Source: Papaver somniferum (Eukaryota; Streptophyta; Magnoliopsida; Ranunculales; Papaveraceae). From it: a stretch of DNA of 64,000 nucleotides. Location of the stretch: NCBI RefSeq assembly GCF_003573695.1, contig NC_039366.1:161576770-161640769 (forward strand). Reading direction: 5' to 3'. How positions within the stretch are numbered: position 1 is the first letter of the stretch; each line of letters begins with the position of its first letter. A program made the position numbers and the translations under genes. Under the pieces are notes generated by a model, which was not told the DNA's origin, did not search any database, and saw only the letters and a list, made by a program, of their open reading frames with translations. Below are positions 1 to 11,380 of this stretch, in pieces.

Positions 1-1449
1 GGTTAAAGGAGAATCGACTCTAGTCGCAACTAGTATCACACAGGAGGTGTGAGGATTAGGTTTCCCGGTTGCTAGAGTTCTCCCTTATATAGTCTTCAAA
101 TCAGGGTTTGCAATCAATGCTACCTTGGTGACAAAACATTCAATATTCACCGTTAGATGAAAACCTGATTAGACTCAATCTAATATCTTTCAACGGTTAG
201 ATCGAACTTAGCTTGTTGCACACAAATGAAAAGTGACTTCATTTAAATATGAATAACCGTACCTAAACATGTGCACCTTGTTGGCCCAACAATAGTTAAC
301 CGAAGTTAGTCATATGAACACTTTCATATCAACCTTATTCATCTTAACCATAACTAGTTCAAATGACTCAAATGATACTAGTTCTAGAGTTGTTCAATTG
401 TTTATATTCTCATATAAGTATACAAGACATAATTGAAGCAAAATCAATTTTGATTCACTCGAATCAATTCATGAACATTATAGCCACGGTTTGCAAAAGC
501 TTGCATTCCTTAATATATAAATGTATTAGTTCGTGAACAAACCGATTTTAGAACATAACTTACTCAAGTATGCAAACGGGTACGCATACCTAAGTGGCTG
601 GACTAAGTTTGGGTTCGCCAATATGCGAACGGGTACGCATACCTCCAAGCTCAGTTGAATGTCTCGGAACTGAACTTACGCCAGTACGCATACGGGTATG
701 CATACTAAGTTCCCAGACTTTCATTAACCAACCACTACGCATATGGGTATGCATACTATGGTTCCCGGACTTGGAATAACATGCAACAGTTTAGCATACA
801 AGTACGCATACTGCGCTATATCCAATCATGGTTAATTGTTCTAAACTCCCATTTCAATCATTGGAACATTCTTAGAAGACGCCAATAGCTATCTCACACA
901 AACTATTAGCTTCAAAGCAATTTTCAAGTGATCGAATGATCAATACGAAACATTCCGAGTCTACATCAAACGACTGTCTCACACAAATCATGTAAGATGT
1001 TACCATGCTATTTTCACATGATCATATTTTGACTTTCGTCAAGAATATAAGATGAACTTGGTTAAAGCGAAAGCTTACCAACACATATTTCGAGAAATAT
1101 GTAGGTGAGTTAAACTCAGCTCGAAATATCAAATGTGTATAATCGAAGTCTATATAGCTATACGACTTTTGTCTCAAATAGGAGATAGAGTAGATAGACT
1201 TTTGAGTGATAGATGAGTTCAAGTCTCCACATACCTTTTGTTGATGAAGTTCCACAAGCTTCCCTTAGTAGTTCTTCGTTTTCAATCGATGAACGCCGTG
1301 AAGTCTAATGCTCAATTACACTTACTATCCTAATTCGAGACTTAGCTATAAATAGACTAGAAATCAAGACTTATAGTTTTGGGAACTAAACTTGACAAAC
1401 AAGCTTGAGATAGCAACGCTTGCGAGTTCGACCGAGCAGTGCTCTAACA
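1..1449 (-). mobile_element. Ty1/copia LTR, 3' copy, cut by the window edge
   Basis: Read on the minus strand, the block starts at 1449 with TGTTAGAGCACTGCTCGGTC. The same terminus recurs, diverged, at 53753 and 52649, and TGTTAG is a normal LTR start. It lies just downstream of a minus-strand copia reverse transcriptase remnant (1988-2530), so this is most likely that element's 3' LTR. The far end is beyond base 1, so length and target duplication cannot be checked. It holds no credible coding sequence. An array of near-palindromic words lies inside it at 573-815. The family assignment is inferred from the neighbouring RT. Confidence 0.6.
573..815. repeat. array of near-palindromic words (GGGTATGCATACC type)
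   Basis: At least five copies of a 12-14 bp word of the form ACGGGTACGCATACC or ATGGGTATGCATAC occur at irregular spacing of about 30-50 bp, at roughly 575, 630, 685, 740 and 800. The core TATGCATA is self-complementary. The array lies in the copia LTR, not in a gene. A 61-codon open frame across it is a by-product of the repeats. Confidence 0.6.
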
Positions 1450-1987
1450 GTTGTAGCTATTGCAGCTTGACTATCACAGTGTATTAGTATAGTGGGCACA
1501 TACTTATGCCATCGAGGAATGTCTTATGAAAAGTATATGAACCATATGCCTTTCTCTTATATTTTATCTAAAATAATAAACTTTGAATCCACAGAGAATC
1601 ATCATATACATGTCTTTTTAGATGATTTCCAAGAAACAACCACTTCTTCTAAAGTGATTAATACATGGGCAGACTCGAATCCTCATATTCAAGTATCTAG
1701 TTTCTATCCCAAAACTCTGAAGGAAGGACGCATACCTTTCATAATTTAAAAGAAAATATTACATTATACTTTAACAACCGCAAAAATCTAATAAGATCAT
1801 TCCAATTCTCATCCTTGGATATCGAGTATCTCAACCTACTAAAACATAGACAATATTTTGTGAAATTAAATTCGTCAAATGCCATTAGCTTTCCTATAAC
1901 ATGTATGTTCGAGGTGAGACTCTCTCGGCACTATTATTCTTTAGAATACAAGTAGGGTCATACAAGAAACAAATATGTTACATCAGA

Positions 1988-2530
1988 CTAATTATATTTT
2001 TTAAGCACACGCTCTATATAATGAGATACACTAAGACTATAGTTGTTAGAGTTTCTTTTAATTTCCCTAATATTGCTCTCATTTAACATGATCTTAGTGA
2101 TTTTATTTATATCCATATTTGTGAATGGTTCAAGCATATCATCATCATATAAGCATAGGGTTACACATACATAATCCAAAAGTGTAGACACACTTGACAG
2201 ATTCATTAGATTTAAAACAACTAGAAGTTATCACATTTAAATTTAGCATGCCATTGTTTAGGTGCTTGTTTTAAACCATACGAAGATTTAATCAGTTTAT
2301 ATTTTTTTTTTCGCGGCATTTTCAACAAGCCCTCACGGCGTGCCATGTAAACTTTTCCGTCTAATTCATTATTTATAAAAGTTATCTTTACATCCATCTT
2401 ATGTATCTCTAAATTTTGAATGGAAAAAATCGTAATTAACACCCTAATTGAGCTAATTTTTGTGACATGTGAGTAAGTACCAAAGAAATCTACGCATTCT
2501 CTTTCGTATAGCTTTTCGGTACCAATCTAG
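1988..2530 (-). pseudogene. Ty1/copia reverse transcriptase remnant
   Basis: The minus strand encodes, from about 2520 down, a segment reading VDFFGTYSHVTKISSIRVL, then KMDVKITFINNELDGKVYM and YGLKQAPKQWHAKF. These match the hallmark blocks of plant copia RT (DTFAPV.K, MDVKTAFLNG.L, YGLKQAP..W). After a frame break near 2210 it continues with CLYDDDML, the catalytic YVDD box with Y-D-D-D in place of Y-V-D-D, and SVSHYIERVLKKYN. Frame changes, the altered catalytic box and missing upstream domains make this a dead fragment. The LTR at 1-1449 lies downstream, as expected. It is recognised as copia rather than gypsy by its order and motifs. Confidence 0.85.
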
Positions 2531-4135
2531 ACTTGTATTTTCCACTATTCCATCTACCTTAAGTTTCCTCTTTAGATAAATCTAAAGCATATAACCTTGC
2601 CCGCAGTGGTGCACTTACAAGCTCCCCATGTCTGGTTTTGTTAGATGTAATTTATATTATTGCCTCTTTCCAGAACGAGCCTTTAAATATGGTCATGCCT
2701 TTTTTTGTAATTTTGAGGCTCACACTCAACTAATCAGGTATCTTATAAAGGCTGGTCCAAAAGAAGCTTCACTTGTAACCCGTTTATTTTTGTTAAGCCG
2801 CATTTGATACGAAGAAATGAATGAAAAGTGTATTTTTTGGAATCAGTATCTAGAGGAGGCAGGGAAAGACTTTTCATGAAATTCCAGAAAATTAAGTTTA
2901 AAATGTACTTTAAACCATGTTATTTTTATAAATGAACACACAATTTCGTAAAAATAAAACTTGTAATCAAACGACGAAAAACACGTTAACTCTATAAAAA
3001 GATACTAATTCCGTGGAAGTAACATCTATCAAAACCACCCTTAGGTTCATCGTCTATGAAGGCAAAAGTGACTAGTTAAAGAAATATCAAAGGGATCGAC
3101 ACACGGTTAGATTTTAAAGAAAAAGTATTATACAAAAAAAAAGAAGAAAAAATTAGGATCCACCGATCCCACAATTGTGCTTAAAGCCTTAAACCGACAT
3201 CAAATAAAAACACTGTATCAATGTTGTATTGTTATTTTATATTTAGGAAGAGTGATGGCATTGGCAACCTTAACCAAATAACCTCAGTTAGAACTTAGAA
3301 GTTTACATAAGAAAACATATGGATCTGAAAGAAAAAGTCTAATTAGTCTCGTTTCAAGTAATTTTTGTTCGAAAAATTAGTTATAGATGATTCTCCTCTA
3401 TTTTCTTTTCTTTTCCTTTCCTGTTTTCATTTTTGATAATCAAAAGATACCTCAATCAAATACAAGAATCGCATTATTGCCCATCGTCCTTCAGTAACTA
3501 AGGTTTTTCACATCTATGACATCCTATACCTAGTAATCAGCTCAAGAAGAAGCCCAGAAGCCCACTCTGATTTCGCCACATTTTCTTCTCGGCTTTTCAG
3601 AAACGTTAATATGGGGTATAAGGGCGTTACACACGTCGCACCTGGGATCACAAGATGAAATACCACATTTATCACATCAGATTATGAGGAAACAAGAGGT
3701 TCAGATTCAAAACATCCTTATTTCATAAACAAAAAAAAAAAGAGAGAGAAAAACAATCCTCAATTTCAAAATTGGCGCCCTCTTCGTTCATTCAAACACG
3801 TTAAGAAAAAATGATGGGTTGAAAGTGAACCACGTTTCGACTACACGTAGATAAAAGACTCCATCTTAACAACACCTGGTCTCTGCACCGCTGAGCTGTA
3901 GTTGCATTTTGTTCGACCACACAGTAACCTCCTGTTCTAGTATAAATCTATTAAAATCCACTTTCTACTTTCCAGGGGTTTGAGTAGGTCCCCTTTGGAT
4001 CCTTCCGGAACAAGCCTTGGCATTCATTCCCACTAGTTATATGGCACTATCCCCACTGCTTTTTCTAAATTACCATTTCCTCGGCCACTTTCCCATGTCC
4101 GACCACACAAACAAACAAACAACAAACACCAACTC
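2531..4135. other. intergenic, upstream of the SMR gene
   Basis: No convincing coding sequence was seen. The stretch is AT-rich with homopolymer runs. A weak inverted repeat may link 2795-2850 with 3000-3045, but it is too diverged to call. The last few hundred bases before 4136 probably hold the SMR promoter region. Confidence 0.5.
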
Positions 4136-4142
4136 TATATAT
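4136..4142 (+). promoter_or_regulatory. TATA box of the SMR-like gene
   Basis: TATATAT in the context CTCTATATATG lies 142 bases before the ATG at 4284. Transcription would start near 4165-4175, giving a leader of about 110 bases that ends in a GA microsatellite. The spacing is normal for a plant promoter. The start site itself is inferred. Confidence 0.55.
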
Positions 4143-4250
4143 GTAACACCTTTTTTGTTCAACACGTTGCGTTCTTATAAGTACGAGCACAAATCATTTT
4201 GTGCTGCTTCATCATTTACTTGGTTGTTCTTTTAGAGTCTAGAGAGAAAA

Positions 4251-4254
<4 letters not shown>

Positions 4255-4283
<29 letters not shown>
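4255..4283 (+). repeat. GA microsatellite in the 5' leader, abutting the start codon
   Basis: An uninterrupted GA run of about 29 bases ends directly at the ATG of the SMR-like gene. It is too short and too leader-specific to be an element. GA tracts are common in plant leaders, but one touching the start codon is unusual. Confidence 0.9.
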
Positions 4284-4288
<5 letters not shown>

Positions 4289-4505
4289 AGATGCGTATGA
4301 GAATGAGATCATGGAATATGAAGGGGAAGAGGGATGGAAGACACCAATAAGAGATGAAAATCAGATCAGGTTGAACTTGAAATGTCCACCGCCACCACCA
4401 AAGAAGAATAAACCTATTAACTATGGAGCAAAACCGCCTAAGAATGGTTATTATCAGCCACCTGACCTTGAGCTTCTCTTTGTTACACCACCACTCTCAT
4501 CATAA
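4284..4505 (+). CDS. SIAMESE-RELATED type cyclin-dependent kinase inhibitor
   Basis: This 73-codon gene encodes an acidic N-terminus (MEDAYENEIMEYEGEEGW), then KTPIRDENQI (residues 19-28), a proline run CPPPPPKKNKP (about 34-44) and the tail PPDLELLFVTPP (about 60-71). This order (TP motif, CPPxPRK-like proline patch, late PDLE-x-F motif for cyclin binding) is what I know from plant SIAMESE/SMR proteins. Those are small nuclear inhibitors of CDK-cyclin complexes that promote exit from mitosis or endoreduplication and often respond to stress. Single-exon genes of 60-130 codons are typical. The ATG follows a TATA box and a GA-rich leader with no earlier ATG in frame. AT-rich 3' sequence with TTATTTATTATG near 4650 could supply 3'-end signals. 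Which SMR paralogue it is cannot be told, so no symbol is given. Confidence 0.8.
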
Positions 4506-5031
4506 ATCAACAATCGGAGAAACTAGCTGCTTTGGGCTAGTCCGAGTTACAAACTTAATTAGAAAAGATTATCTATATATACGTTTGTATATAGATCATC
4601 AGATTACAGGCTTTTTGAATACTAGTAGTAGTACTTCTGTTAGGTGAAATTATTTATTATGTAATATGTTTTTTATATTTTTGTTGAATGAACCGGTGAA
4701 AAGTGATAACTTACAAGGACTAATGAACATGTCTTCTTTCATTTTTTGTTTAATTTTTGGTGTTTATTCTTAAATTTAAACTTCGGTTTTGGGATTTAAT
4801 TAAGAGATTGGTTTTGGTCATACTGTGTGGTATGAACTGGACTTGGACATGCTCTTATTTTCGGTATGACTGTTATGATCTTCATGATGTTATAAGAACA
4901 AGTACAGGAATAAAATCAAAGAAATGCAGGGCTCGTGAGTTCAGAAAGTACTACTGTTAGTTGTGTTGACTTGATTTGTTGTTGAATTTACTAAAATTAG
5001 TTTATACAGTTTGTACCAGCAAGTAACAACC

Positions 5032-5331
5032 GGGTCCAGATCGTCTGTGCCACTGTTTGGGTGTGCCCTATGTGCCACACCAATAGAAACACGGTATTTT
5101 CTCTTGGATTTGTAATATCTTCTTTAACTAATTAATTATCTTTCCTAATCGATTAGTGTTGTATAAATAGAAAATCTATTTAGTTAGTCATGGTTAATGA
5201 GAGGAATGATGTGTTGTATAAATAGAAAATCTATTTAGTTAGTCATGGTTAATGAGAGGAATGATGTGGCGTGTTTCTATTGGTATGGCACATAGGGCAC
5301 ACACAAGCAGTGGCACAGACGATCTCGACCC
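5032..5331. mobile_element. 300-bp MULE-type MITE with 9-bp target duplication
   Basis: The two ends form inverted repeats of 62 bp (5032-5093 and 5270-5331) with about four mismatches, starting GGGTCCAGATCG on the left and GGGTCGAGATCG on the complement of the right. The element is flanked on both sides by GTAACAACC (5023-5031 and 5332-5340). A 9-bp duplication and long inverted repeats beginning GGG point to the Mutator-like superfamily. There is no coding capacity. A 55-bp internal segment is duplicated in tandem (5156-5210, 5211-5265). Confidence 0.88.
5156..5265. repeat. perfect 55-bp tandem duplication inside the MITE
   Basis: Unit GTGTTGTATAAATAG... occupies 5156-5210 and is repeated at 5211-5265 with no difference I can see. 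Each copy carries a TATAAATAG box-like string. Perfect identity implies the duplication is much younger than the MITE, whose inverted repeats have diverged. Confidence 0.9.
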
Positions 5332-5542
5332 GTAACAACCAACAAAGATTCTCACCAAAAATAGCAACATACACCAGTCAATATACACCAGTCAATAGTC
5401 AAACCATCTCCAAGTCAAATTACTCATCTCATTGGCTTTCCATGAAAATCTACCAGCCCATAGATAATACTAAACCGTTGGCAAGGTAGGTTGTCCGTCG
5501 AGGACCTCGAGGTGGCGAGATGATAAGCTTATGAGATTGCTA

Positions 5543-5628
5543 GATACAGTGCCGTCTCTAACATTTTAGGGGTTCGGGGATACAGTGCCGTCTCTAACAT
5601 TTTAGGGGTTCGGGGATACAGTGCCGTT
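5543..5628. repeat. 36-bp tandem repeat, 2.4 copies
   Basis: Unit GATACAGTGCCGTCTCTAAC... lies at 5543-5578 and 5579-5614, with a partial third copy at 5615-5628. The copies look identical. It gives rise to a repetitive open frame on the minus strand that is not a gene. Confidence 0.9.
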
Positions 5629-5663
5629 CGAGGCGAACATTCCGAAAAGGGCCTTGTTATATA

Positions 5664-5865
5664 CATGAAAAACATAAATGATAAATGAAAAAATTGATAA
5701 ACATAAATGATAAATGAAAAAAATTGACGATGAATTGAGCAATCCATTAATGCCCCAACACAGGGTAAGCATTCATCATGACATCAATGAATTTTACTTG
5801 TTGTCTTTTAAAGATTGAACACGTAGCATTACTTGTTGTCTTTTAAAGATTGAACACGTAACAGT
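5664..5865. repeat. two further short tandem duplications (about 30 bp and 35 bp)
   Basis: Near 5668-5726 a roughly 30-bp unit containing AACATAAATGATAAATGAAA occurs twice. At 5796-5830 and 5831-5865 a 35-bp unit starting ACTTGTTGTCTTTTAAAG occurs twice with one change. No gene lies here. Confidence 0.85.
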
Positions 5866-6226
5866 AATATGTTTATGTGGCCACGAGGGGATGACGATGT
5901 AATGTACGCTTTTATGCAACACTTGAATCAAACATCAGTGGCTGAAAACCACGCTCAAATGGATCAGAAAGCAGTTACAAAATTGGACCCATGTCTAGGT
6001 TTCAAAAATACTTAATTGTACATTTGAGGCCGAACTCTCGTCAGTTCCATACTGACCATAAACTCTAATTAGAAAACCAAAAAAGTGTCAAACAAAATTC
6101 AATCAAAATGATCAATCAGAATTCTAGCCAACCAATACAAAATTTGAAGGGATTAAAATTTGATCAAAAGGGTTGTACACAATACATGCATATCATCCTT
6201 TTTCCTTTTTTTTTTTTGTGTGTGGA

Positions 6227-6343
6227 AATTACGTGCATTTCAGACCAACTAACTTTAGGAGTTCGATCAGATACACAATACAGTTCTATACTGACCATAA
6301 ACTCTAATTACGTGCATTTCAAACCAACTAACTTTGGGAGTTA
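6227..6343. repeat. 82-bp direct repeat in the LINE 3' region
   Basis: ATTACGTGCATTTCA followed by ACCAACTAACTTT occurs at about 6227 and again at 6309, and the stretch between carries CATACTGACCATAAACTC. A copy of the latter string also occurs at about 6049, outside the presumed LINE end. It looks like a partial tandem duplication in the 3' untranslated part of the LINE. Confidence 0.7.
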
Positions 6344-6344
6344 G

Positions 6345-9300
6345 TAACCCTTACATCGGTAAGAGTAGAGCCATCTAATGTCAGGGGATTAACTGCCACC
6401 CTAACATTTGATTTATCTACTTCTAGTGCATTGATAATACAAAAATGTGGATTCTTCCTCCAAATGAGGATATCCCTAAAAGACTTGGCTTGCTTTGCCA
6501 AAATATCTGCCACATTGTTTGCAGTTTTATGAACAAAATGAAATCCCAAAAAATTATGACATAAATTAAACGTTCTTTTGACTTCATCCAAAATAGATTG
6601 ATTCTGCCATCCAATTGAGAAGCTTTCCCATTCAAGTAGTCAAATATATAGGTTCTTGCAGTCACCCTCCACTGTGAAATCTGGCAGTCCTTCTTCCACT
6701 GCCCATTGCGCTCCTTGAAGTAATCCTAAGGCTTCCGCTTCTTCAGGGGTAGTTGCTGAGATTGGTCCTGCCTTGGCAAGTGCAAACTCTCCTGCATCAT
6801 TCCTAAAAATTAAAGAAAAACCTGCAGGCAAGTTCAAGGAAATCCAAGCTGCATCTATATTGAGTTTAGACTGAGACTCCTAGGTAGATTCCATTTATGT
6901 AAGTTATTTTCATCCAAAGGTGAACTTCTAGATGGGATATTGTCCTTATACCAAAAGTCAAGGAATCTTTGTATTTCTAAACTTGTTTGTGTACTAGATT
7001 GTTGTTTTTTTTCTTTTCAAAAGCTCTATTGCATCTTTCTTTCCAAATAAACCAAGCCTTTGTCAGCATGATTTCTATAGGAAGTTTAGGGTTTTTATTC
7101 CTCATCCCTTCCTGCAAAATATTTAAAAAAGATGTTGTACTATTAAAGTTCAAAGTAACAGGAGATAGCTCTTGAACCCATACTGTGTTTGCATAAGGAC
7201 ATGAAATAAATAGGTGTTCTACAGACTCAACAGCATTACATCCAAAAGAGCAGTTGGGTTGGATGTCGTCCATAAACTTTAGACAATTTCAAATTTGTTG
7301 AAAGAGCTCCTTGTAAACACTTCCAAGCAAAGATTTTAATTCTTTGTGACACATTAAGATTCCATAAGCTATTCCAGAAAGAGTCTGGCTACCACAAATT
7401 GTAGTGGTTCACAGTTCTCTCAGTTAACTTGGTGTTGAATAAATACCAGATTTAGTAAGAAGCCATCTAAGGGTTTCAGGTTTATCTTTTGCTATTTTAG
7501 TGTTAATAATCTTCTTAGTTATTGGCTCAGGAAATAAATCAAAAATTAAAGTAGAGTTCCACTTCTTCGTGATTTGATCAATCAGATCCTTCACAAGTGT
7601 TAAGTGAGAGTTAGTAGTGTTTCTAAGACTATTAAGGTTGTGTTCCAATGCAGCAATCCATCTGTCATCCCAAATATTGGTACTATGCCCATCTCCTATT
7701 TCCCAGATACTATTTTGTTCCACCAAATGTATACCCTTACTTATACATTTCCAAATCCAAGAACTTGTAGTTGGGGTTTTGGCTTTGAAAACAGAGTTAT
7801 TTCTGAAGTATCTAGGCTTTAGTTGAGTAGCCCATAGAGCAGTAGGCTCAGTTAGGAGTCTCCAAGCCAACTTAGTTATCATAGCTAAGTTAAAAAAAAA
7901 TGAGCATTTTTAAACCCTAGTCCTCCCTTGCTTTTTGGCTTGCAAAGACAGGAATAAGATACAGGGTAATAACCCTTGTAATATGTTTCCTTCCCCCACC
8001 AAAAATCTCTTTATAGAGAGTCAATATTTTTTGTGATTTTCTTTGGTAGAATGAAGCAGCTCATTTGAAAGCTGGCCATACTAGCCAAAGTAGACTTATT
8101 GAGTATCGAGTTTACTGGTTTGGGCTAAAACTTTTCCCATCCATCCTTGAATTTTATGTTCCATTTTTTCCACTAATCCTTCAAAGAGCTTAATTTTGGC
8201 CTTACTAATAAAAAGAGGGGTTCCTAAGTAGGTATCCTGAGGGTTAATTTTCTTAATTTTTAAAATTTTACTAATCATTCTCTGATGTTTGGGTTGATCT
8301 TTCTTACTAAAAAAGATTCCATATTTCTCAAAGTTAATGACCTGTCCCGAGGCTTTTTCAAATGAATCAATAAGAGCAAGGATATTATGACATTCTCTAA
8401 AACCAGCTCTAATAAAAAGAAGGTAATCATCAGCAAAAAGGAGATGTGAAATTGGACTATTCTTAGGTGTAATTTTGATTCCATTATTAAGTTTATCCTC
8501 TTCACTAGATAGAAGAAGTCTAGAAAAGATTTTCATGCAAATAATGAACAAGTAAGGAGAAAGAGGGTCTCCTTGCCTCAGGCCTCTGGTGGGTTTAAAG
8601 TAATTACCAGGACTACCATTAAGTAAGACAACAATATAGGAGGTTGAGATACATTGGTGGATAAGGTTGCAAAAATTATTATCAAAACCAAAAGCTTTCA
8701 TGGCAGAAATTAAAAAGTCCCAATCTACTCTATCAAAAGCCTTTGACATATCAATCTTGATGCCCATCCCATCATGTTTCACTTTCTTTTTCTTAAAGCA
8801 GTGAATTATCTCTTGAGCAATTATAATATTGTCAGAGATTTGCCTTTTAGAAAGGAAAGCTGTCTGGAATGGGGAGATGCTATTGTTAAGAAGAGGCTTT
8901 ATCCTAGTTGATAAGATTTTTGCTATGATTTTGTATATGGTGTTACATAATCCAATTGGCCTAAAACCACTAGGATCAGTGGGGGTGTCTACTCTTAGGA
9001 ATGAGGAATAAGAAGGTTTTATTAAAATCAGGGTGCAACTCACCTGATTCAAAAAAATGTTGAATGGAAGCAACTACTTGTTCTCCAACAGTTTCCCAAT
9101 TTAGTTTAAAGAAGCTGGCATGGAATCCATCAGGCCCTGGTGATTTATTTGGTTTTAGCTTTTTAACAACTGACCAGATTTCATCAGGAGATGGAATAGA
9201 GCTAAGAGATAGATTCTCAGCAGAGGAAATGCAAGGCAAAATGTTTTGGAAAAGAAAAGGGTTAGGAGGAAGGGGAGGAGAAGGAGCAGAAAAAAGGTTA

Positions 9301-10504
9301 AGGAAGAAATCAAAGAGATATTTTTGCATTTCCTCTCTATTAAAAGTTAATGTATCATCACATCGTTTTAAACATTCAATATGGTTCCATTTTCTTCTTT
9401 TCATAGTTTTAGTATGAAAGAATTTTGTGTTTTTTTCTCCTAAGTTAACTAAGTTGTCTCTAGATTGTTGTTTTGCTAGGGCTTCTTGTGTTGCATACAG
9501 ACTTTCTAGCTGAATAAGTTTATCCTTAATTTTTTCTTCCTTTCTATGCACAAAACTGGAGTTGGTTAGATTGGTAATTTGGGACAGAGTTTGCTTAATA
9601 TGTTTTGAGGGAAGACCAAAGATATTATTCCTCCAATGATCTAAGTTAATTTGTAATGACCGAAGGTTTAAAATTAGGGAATTAGTAGGATTGTGTCTAA
9701 TGATATGATCCCGAGAATCTTTTATAGTTTGCACACAAGAACTCTCCCTTTGCCAAGTATCATAGAAAATAAATGTATCAGAGTTTTTACTACTAGAAGT
9801 ATCTAGGTTTAATGCTACAGGGCAGTGGTCTGAGCCAGCAGCCACTAGATGAGTAAGTTTTGCATTAGGAAACTTAGTGCTCCATTCCAAATTAGCTACA
9901 GCTCTATCTAGCCTCTCTTGTATATTAGCTTCTTTTTCTCTATGATTATTCCAGGTAAATGCATAACCTTTAAAACCTAAGTCTAACAGACCAACATTTG
10001 AAAGAACATTATGGTATAATTCACGATCAGAAAATTTAAATGGTAACCCTCCTACTTTGTCCTCATGACTGAATATCATATTCAGGTCTCCTAAAAGGAT
10101 CCATGGCATAGAGGTTTTTGTCAATTTGTTCAGAGATGTCAGTTAAAAAATTCCAAGCTTCTTTTCTAATGTGGGGGTAAGGGTTACCATAAAAACATGT
10201 TAGCAACCACTTTTCTGAAGCAGGATTAGTTTGTACTAGAATGTTGATCATGTTTAAGTTCCATTGAACAATTTCAAAGTAAAATCCGTCAACCCATGCT
10301 AATGCTAGTCCTCCAGCAAGCCCTTTAGGATCAACAATATGAGTATTAGGATATTCTTTAAGCATTTTTTTGACTAAGGATATCTTGGTTTTTTTTTTCT
10401 GAAAGAAACAAAATTTCTGGTTTGTCACTAGTTATCAATTGGTTAAGATGGTTTTGGGTAAAGGGGTTACCACCCCCTTGAAGGTTCCAAGCTATGATTT
10501 TCAT
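6345..10504 (-). pseudogene. LINE ORF2: endonuclease, reverse transcriptase, zf-RVT, RNase H
   Basis: Starts at an ATG at 10504-10502 followed by KIIAWNLQGGGNP, the usual opening of plant L1 endonucleases. A frame break follows at the homopolymer near 10400. Endonuclease motifs then appear: WILLGDLNM (near 10100), YAFTWNN, RLDRA and SDHCPVAL (near 9830). RT has GFRPIGLCNTIYKIIAK, AFDRVDWDF, GLRQGDPLSPYLF and the catalytic FADDYLLF (near 8.43 kb). The zf-RVT box is CSFGCNAVESVEHLFISC (about 7250). The RNase H remnant includes EAEALGLLQGAQWAVEEG (about 6740) and HKTANNVADILAKQA (about 6520). In an intact element this protein nicks DNA and primes reverse transcription on it. At least six frame changes or stops break it up, around 10.4, 10.1, 9.0, 8.0, 7.3-7.4, 6.9 and 6.6 kb. 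Confidence 0.9.
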
Positions 10505-10672
10505 ATTTAACAGCTTCTAATTAGAATTAGTAATTGGCAAGCATGCAGAGCAAGGTTTTAGACAAAGGCACTCAGTTTCTAAACAAATAAAGCAGTCAAA
10601 CAGGCAAGCAATAATTAAAGCAGAAAGCAGACAAGCAGTGTAATTTAATCAGAGCAAATTAAAGAGGAAAAA

Positions 10673-11350
10673 TTAGGTTTTTAAAGGTACCTGAATTTTG
10701 ACCATTTGCACAGATGGGGATTCAAGAAGGAAGGGAATTGGTGAATGGGTATCTGTAGCTTTATTCGATTCTTTGAAATTAGAACCATATTGATCAATAG
10801 GAAGCAGATTATCTAAATCTGAAACCAAGATTCTTAGGCCTTCAGAAGATGAAGATGATTGAAAATCTGGAATTGATAACTTGAATGCAGATTTAGGATG
10901 AGAAATAGATGATGCAGGTGATGTATGCAATGCATTTTTAACATGTTGAACTAAACTATCATGAGAAGCAAAGATTGAATTAGCAGTTGATTCAGCAGAG
11001 ATTGGGGATGAAAGGTTCTCTAAGGCATCTTCAAAAGGAGAAGAAGAAAATGATAATCTCCCATTCACTAATAGTGGTTCCGTCTCAGTATTAGGATTAG
11101 TTTGAACCGGTTCCAACTCCCTTTCTTGTTCCATAACATTATCAATTGGAACTATTGAGCTTAGAACCCTTCTAGTTTCCGAGATACCAGACTCACCCGA
11201 TTCAGAACCCTCACCATGGATCGGTATAAAATTTTCTGGCAGATTAAACGGGTAAGTTCTTTTTCCTAGGATAATATTAGAAGCTTCCGGCATATCTTCA
11301 TGTTTAACTTCGCTTTTTGTTTGTTTTTCTTTCTTATTCGGAGGGAACAA
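10673..11350 (-). pseudogene. LINE ORF1-like C-terminal part
   Basis: A 225-codon open frame on the minus strand lies just upstream of the LINE ORF2 start. It is rich in Ser, Glu and Pro (for example SGESGISETRRVLSSI and SSPISAESTANSIF) and has no visible zinc knuckle or RRM. Its position, strand and spacing fit the tail of ORF1, the RNA-binding protein of plant LINEs, with its N-terminal part cut off by 5' truncation. The first codon of the frame is TTG, so no real start is present. The assignment rests on context rather than motifs. Confidence 0.5.
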
Positions 11351-11380
11351 CTCAATTGTAAGAGAACAAACTCTAAAGTT

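Larger units (their letters stand above)
6198..11380 (-). mobile_element. L1-type LINE, 5'-truncated and decayed
   Basis: Reading on the minus strand there is an ORF1-like tail (11350-10673), a spacer, ORF2 (10504 to about 6345) and a run of A seen as T at about 6198-6218 on the plus strand, which fits a poly(A) tail. Domain order in ORF2 is endonuclease, reverse transcriptase, zf-RVT, RNase H, as in plant L1 elements. Total length is about 5.2 kb, so most of ORF1, including any nucleic-acid-binding finger, is missing. I could not identify a target-site duplication. Several frame breaks show that this copy is inactive. Confidence 0.85.

Noticed and set aside
1492..1749. 85-codon plus-strand open frame (MGTYLCHRGMSYEKYMNHMP)
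   Set aside because: It overlaps decayed copia sequence of the other strand, has no motif, and an open frame of this size is expected by chance.
2795..3045. possible MITE with weak inverted ends (CATTTGATACGAAG / GTTTTGATAGATG)
   Set aside because: Too many mismatches and no flanking duplication that I could find.
5529..5747. 72-codon minus-strand open frame with repeated TALYPRTPKMLE
   Set aside because: The repeated peptide simply reflects the 36-bp tandem DNA repeat.
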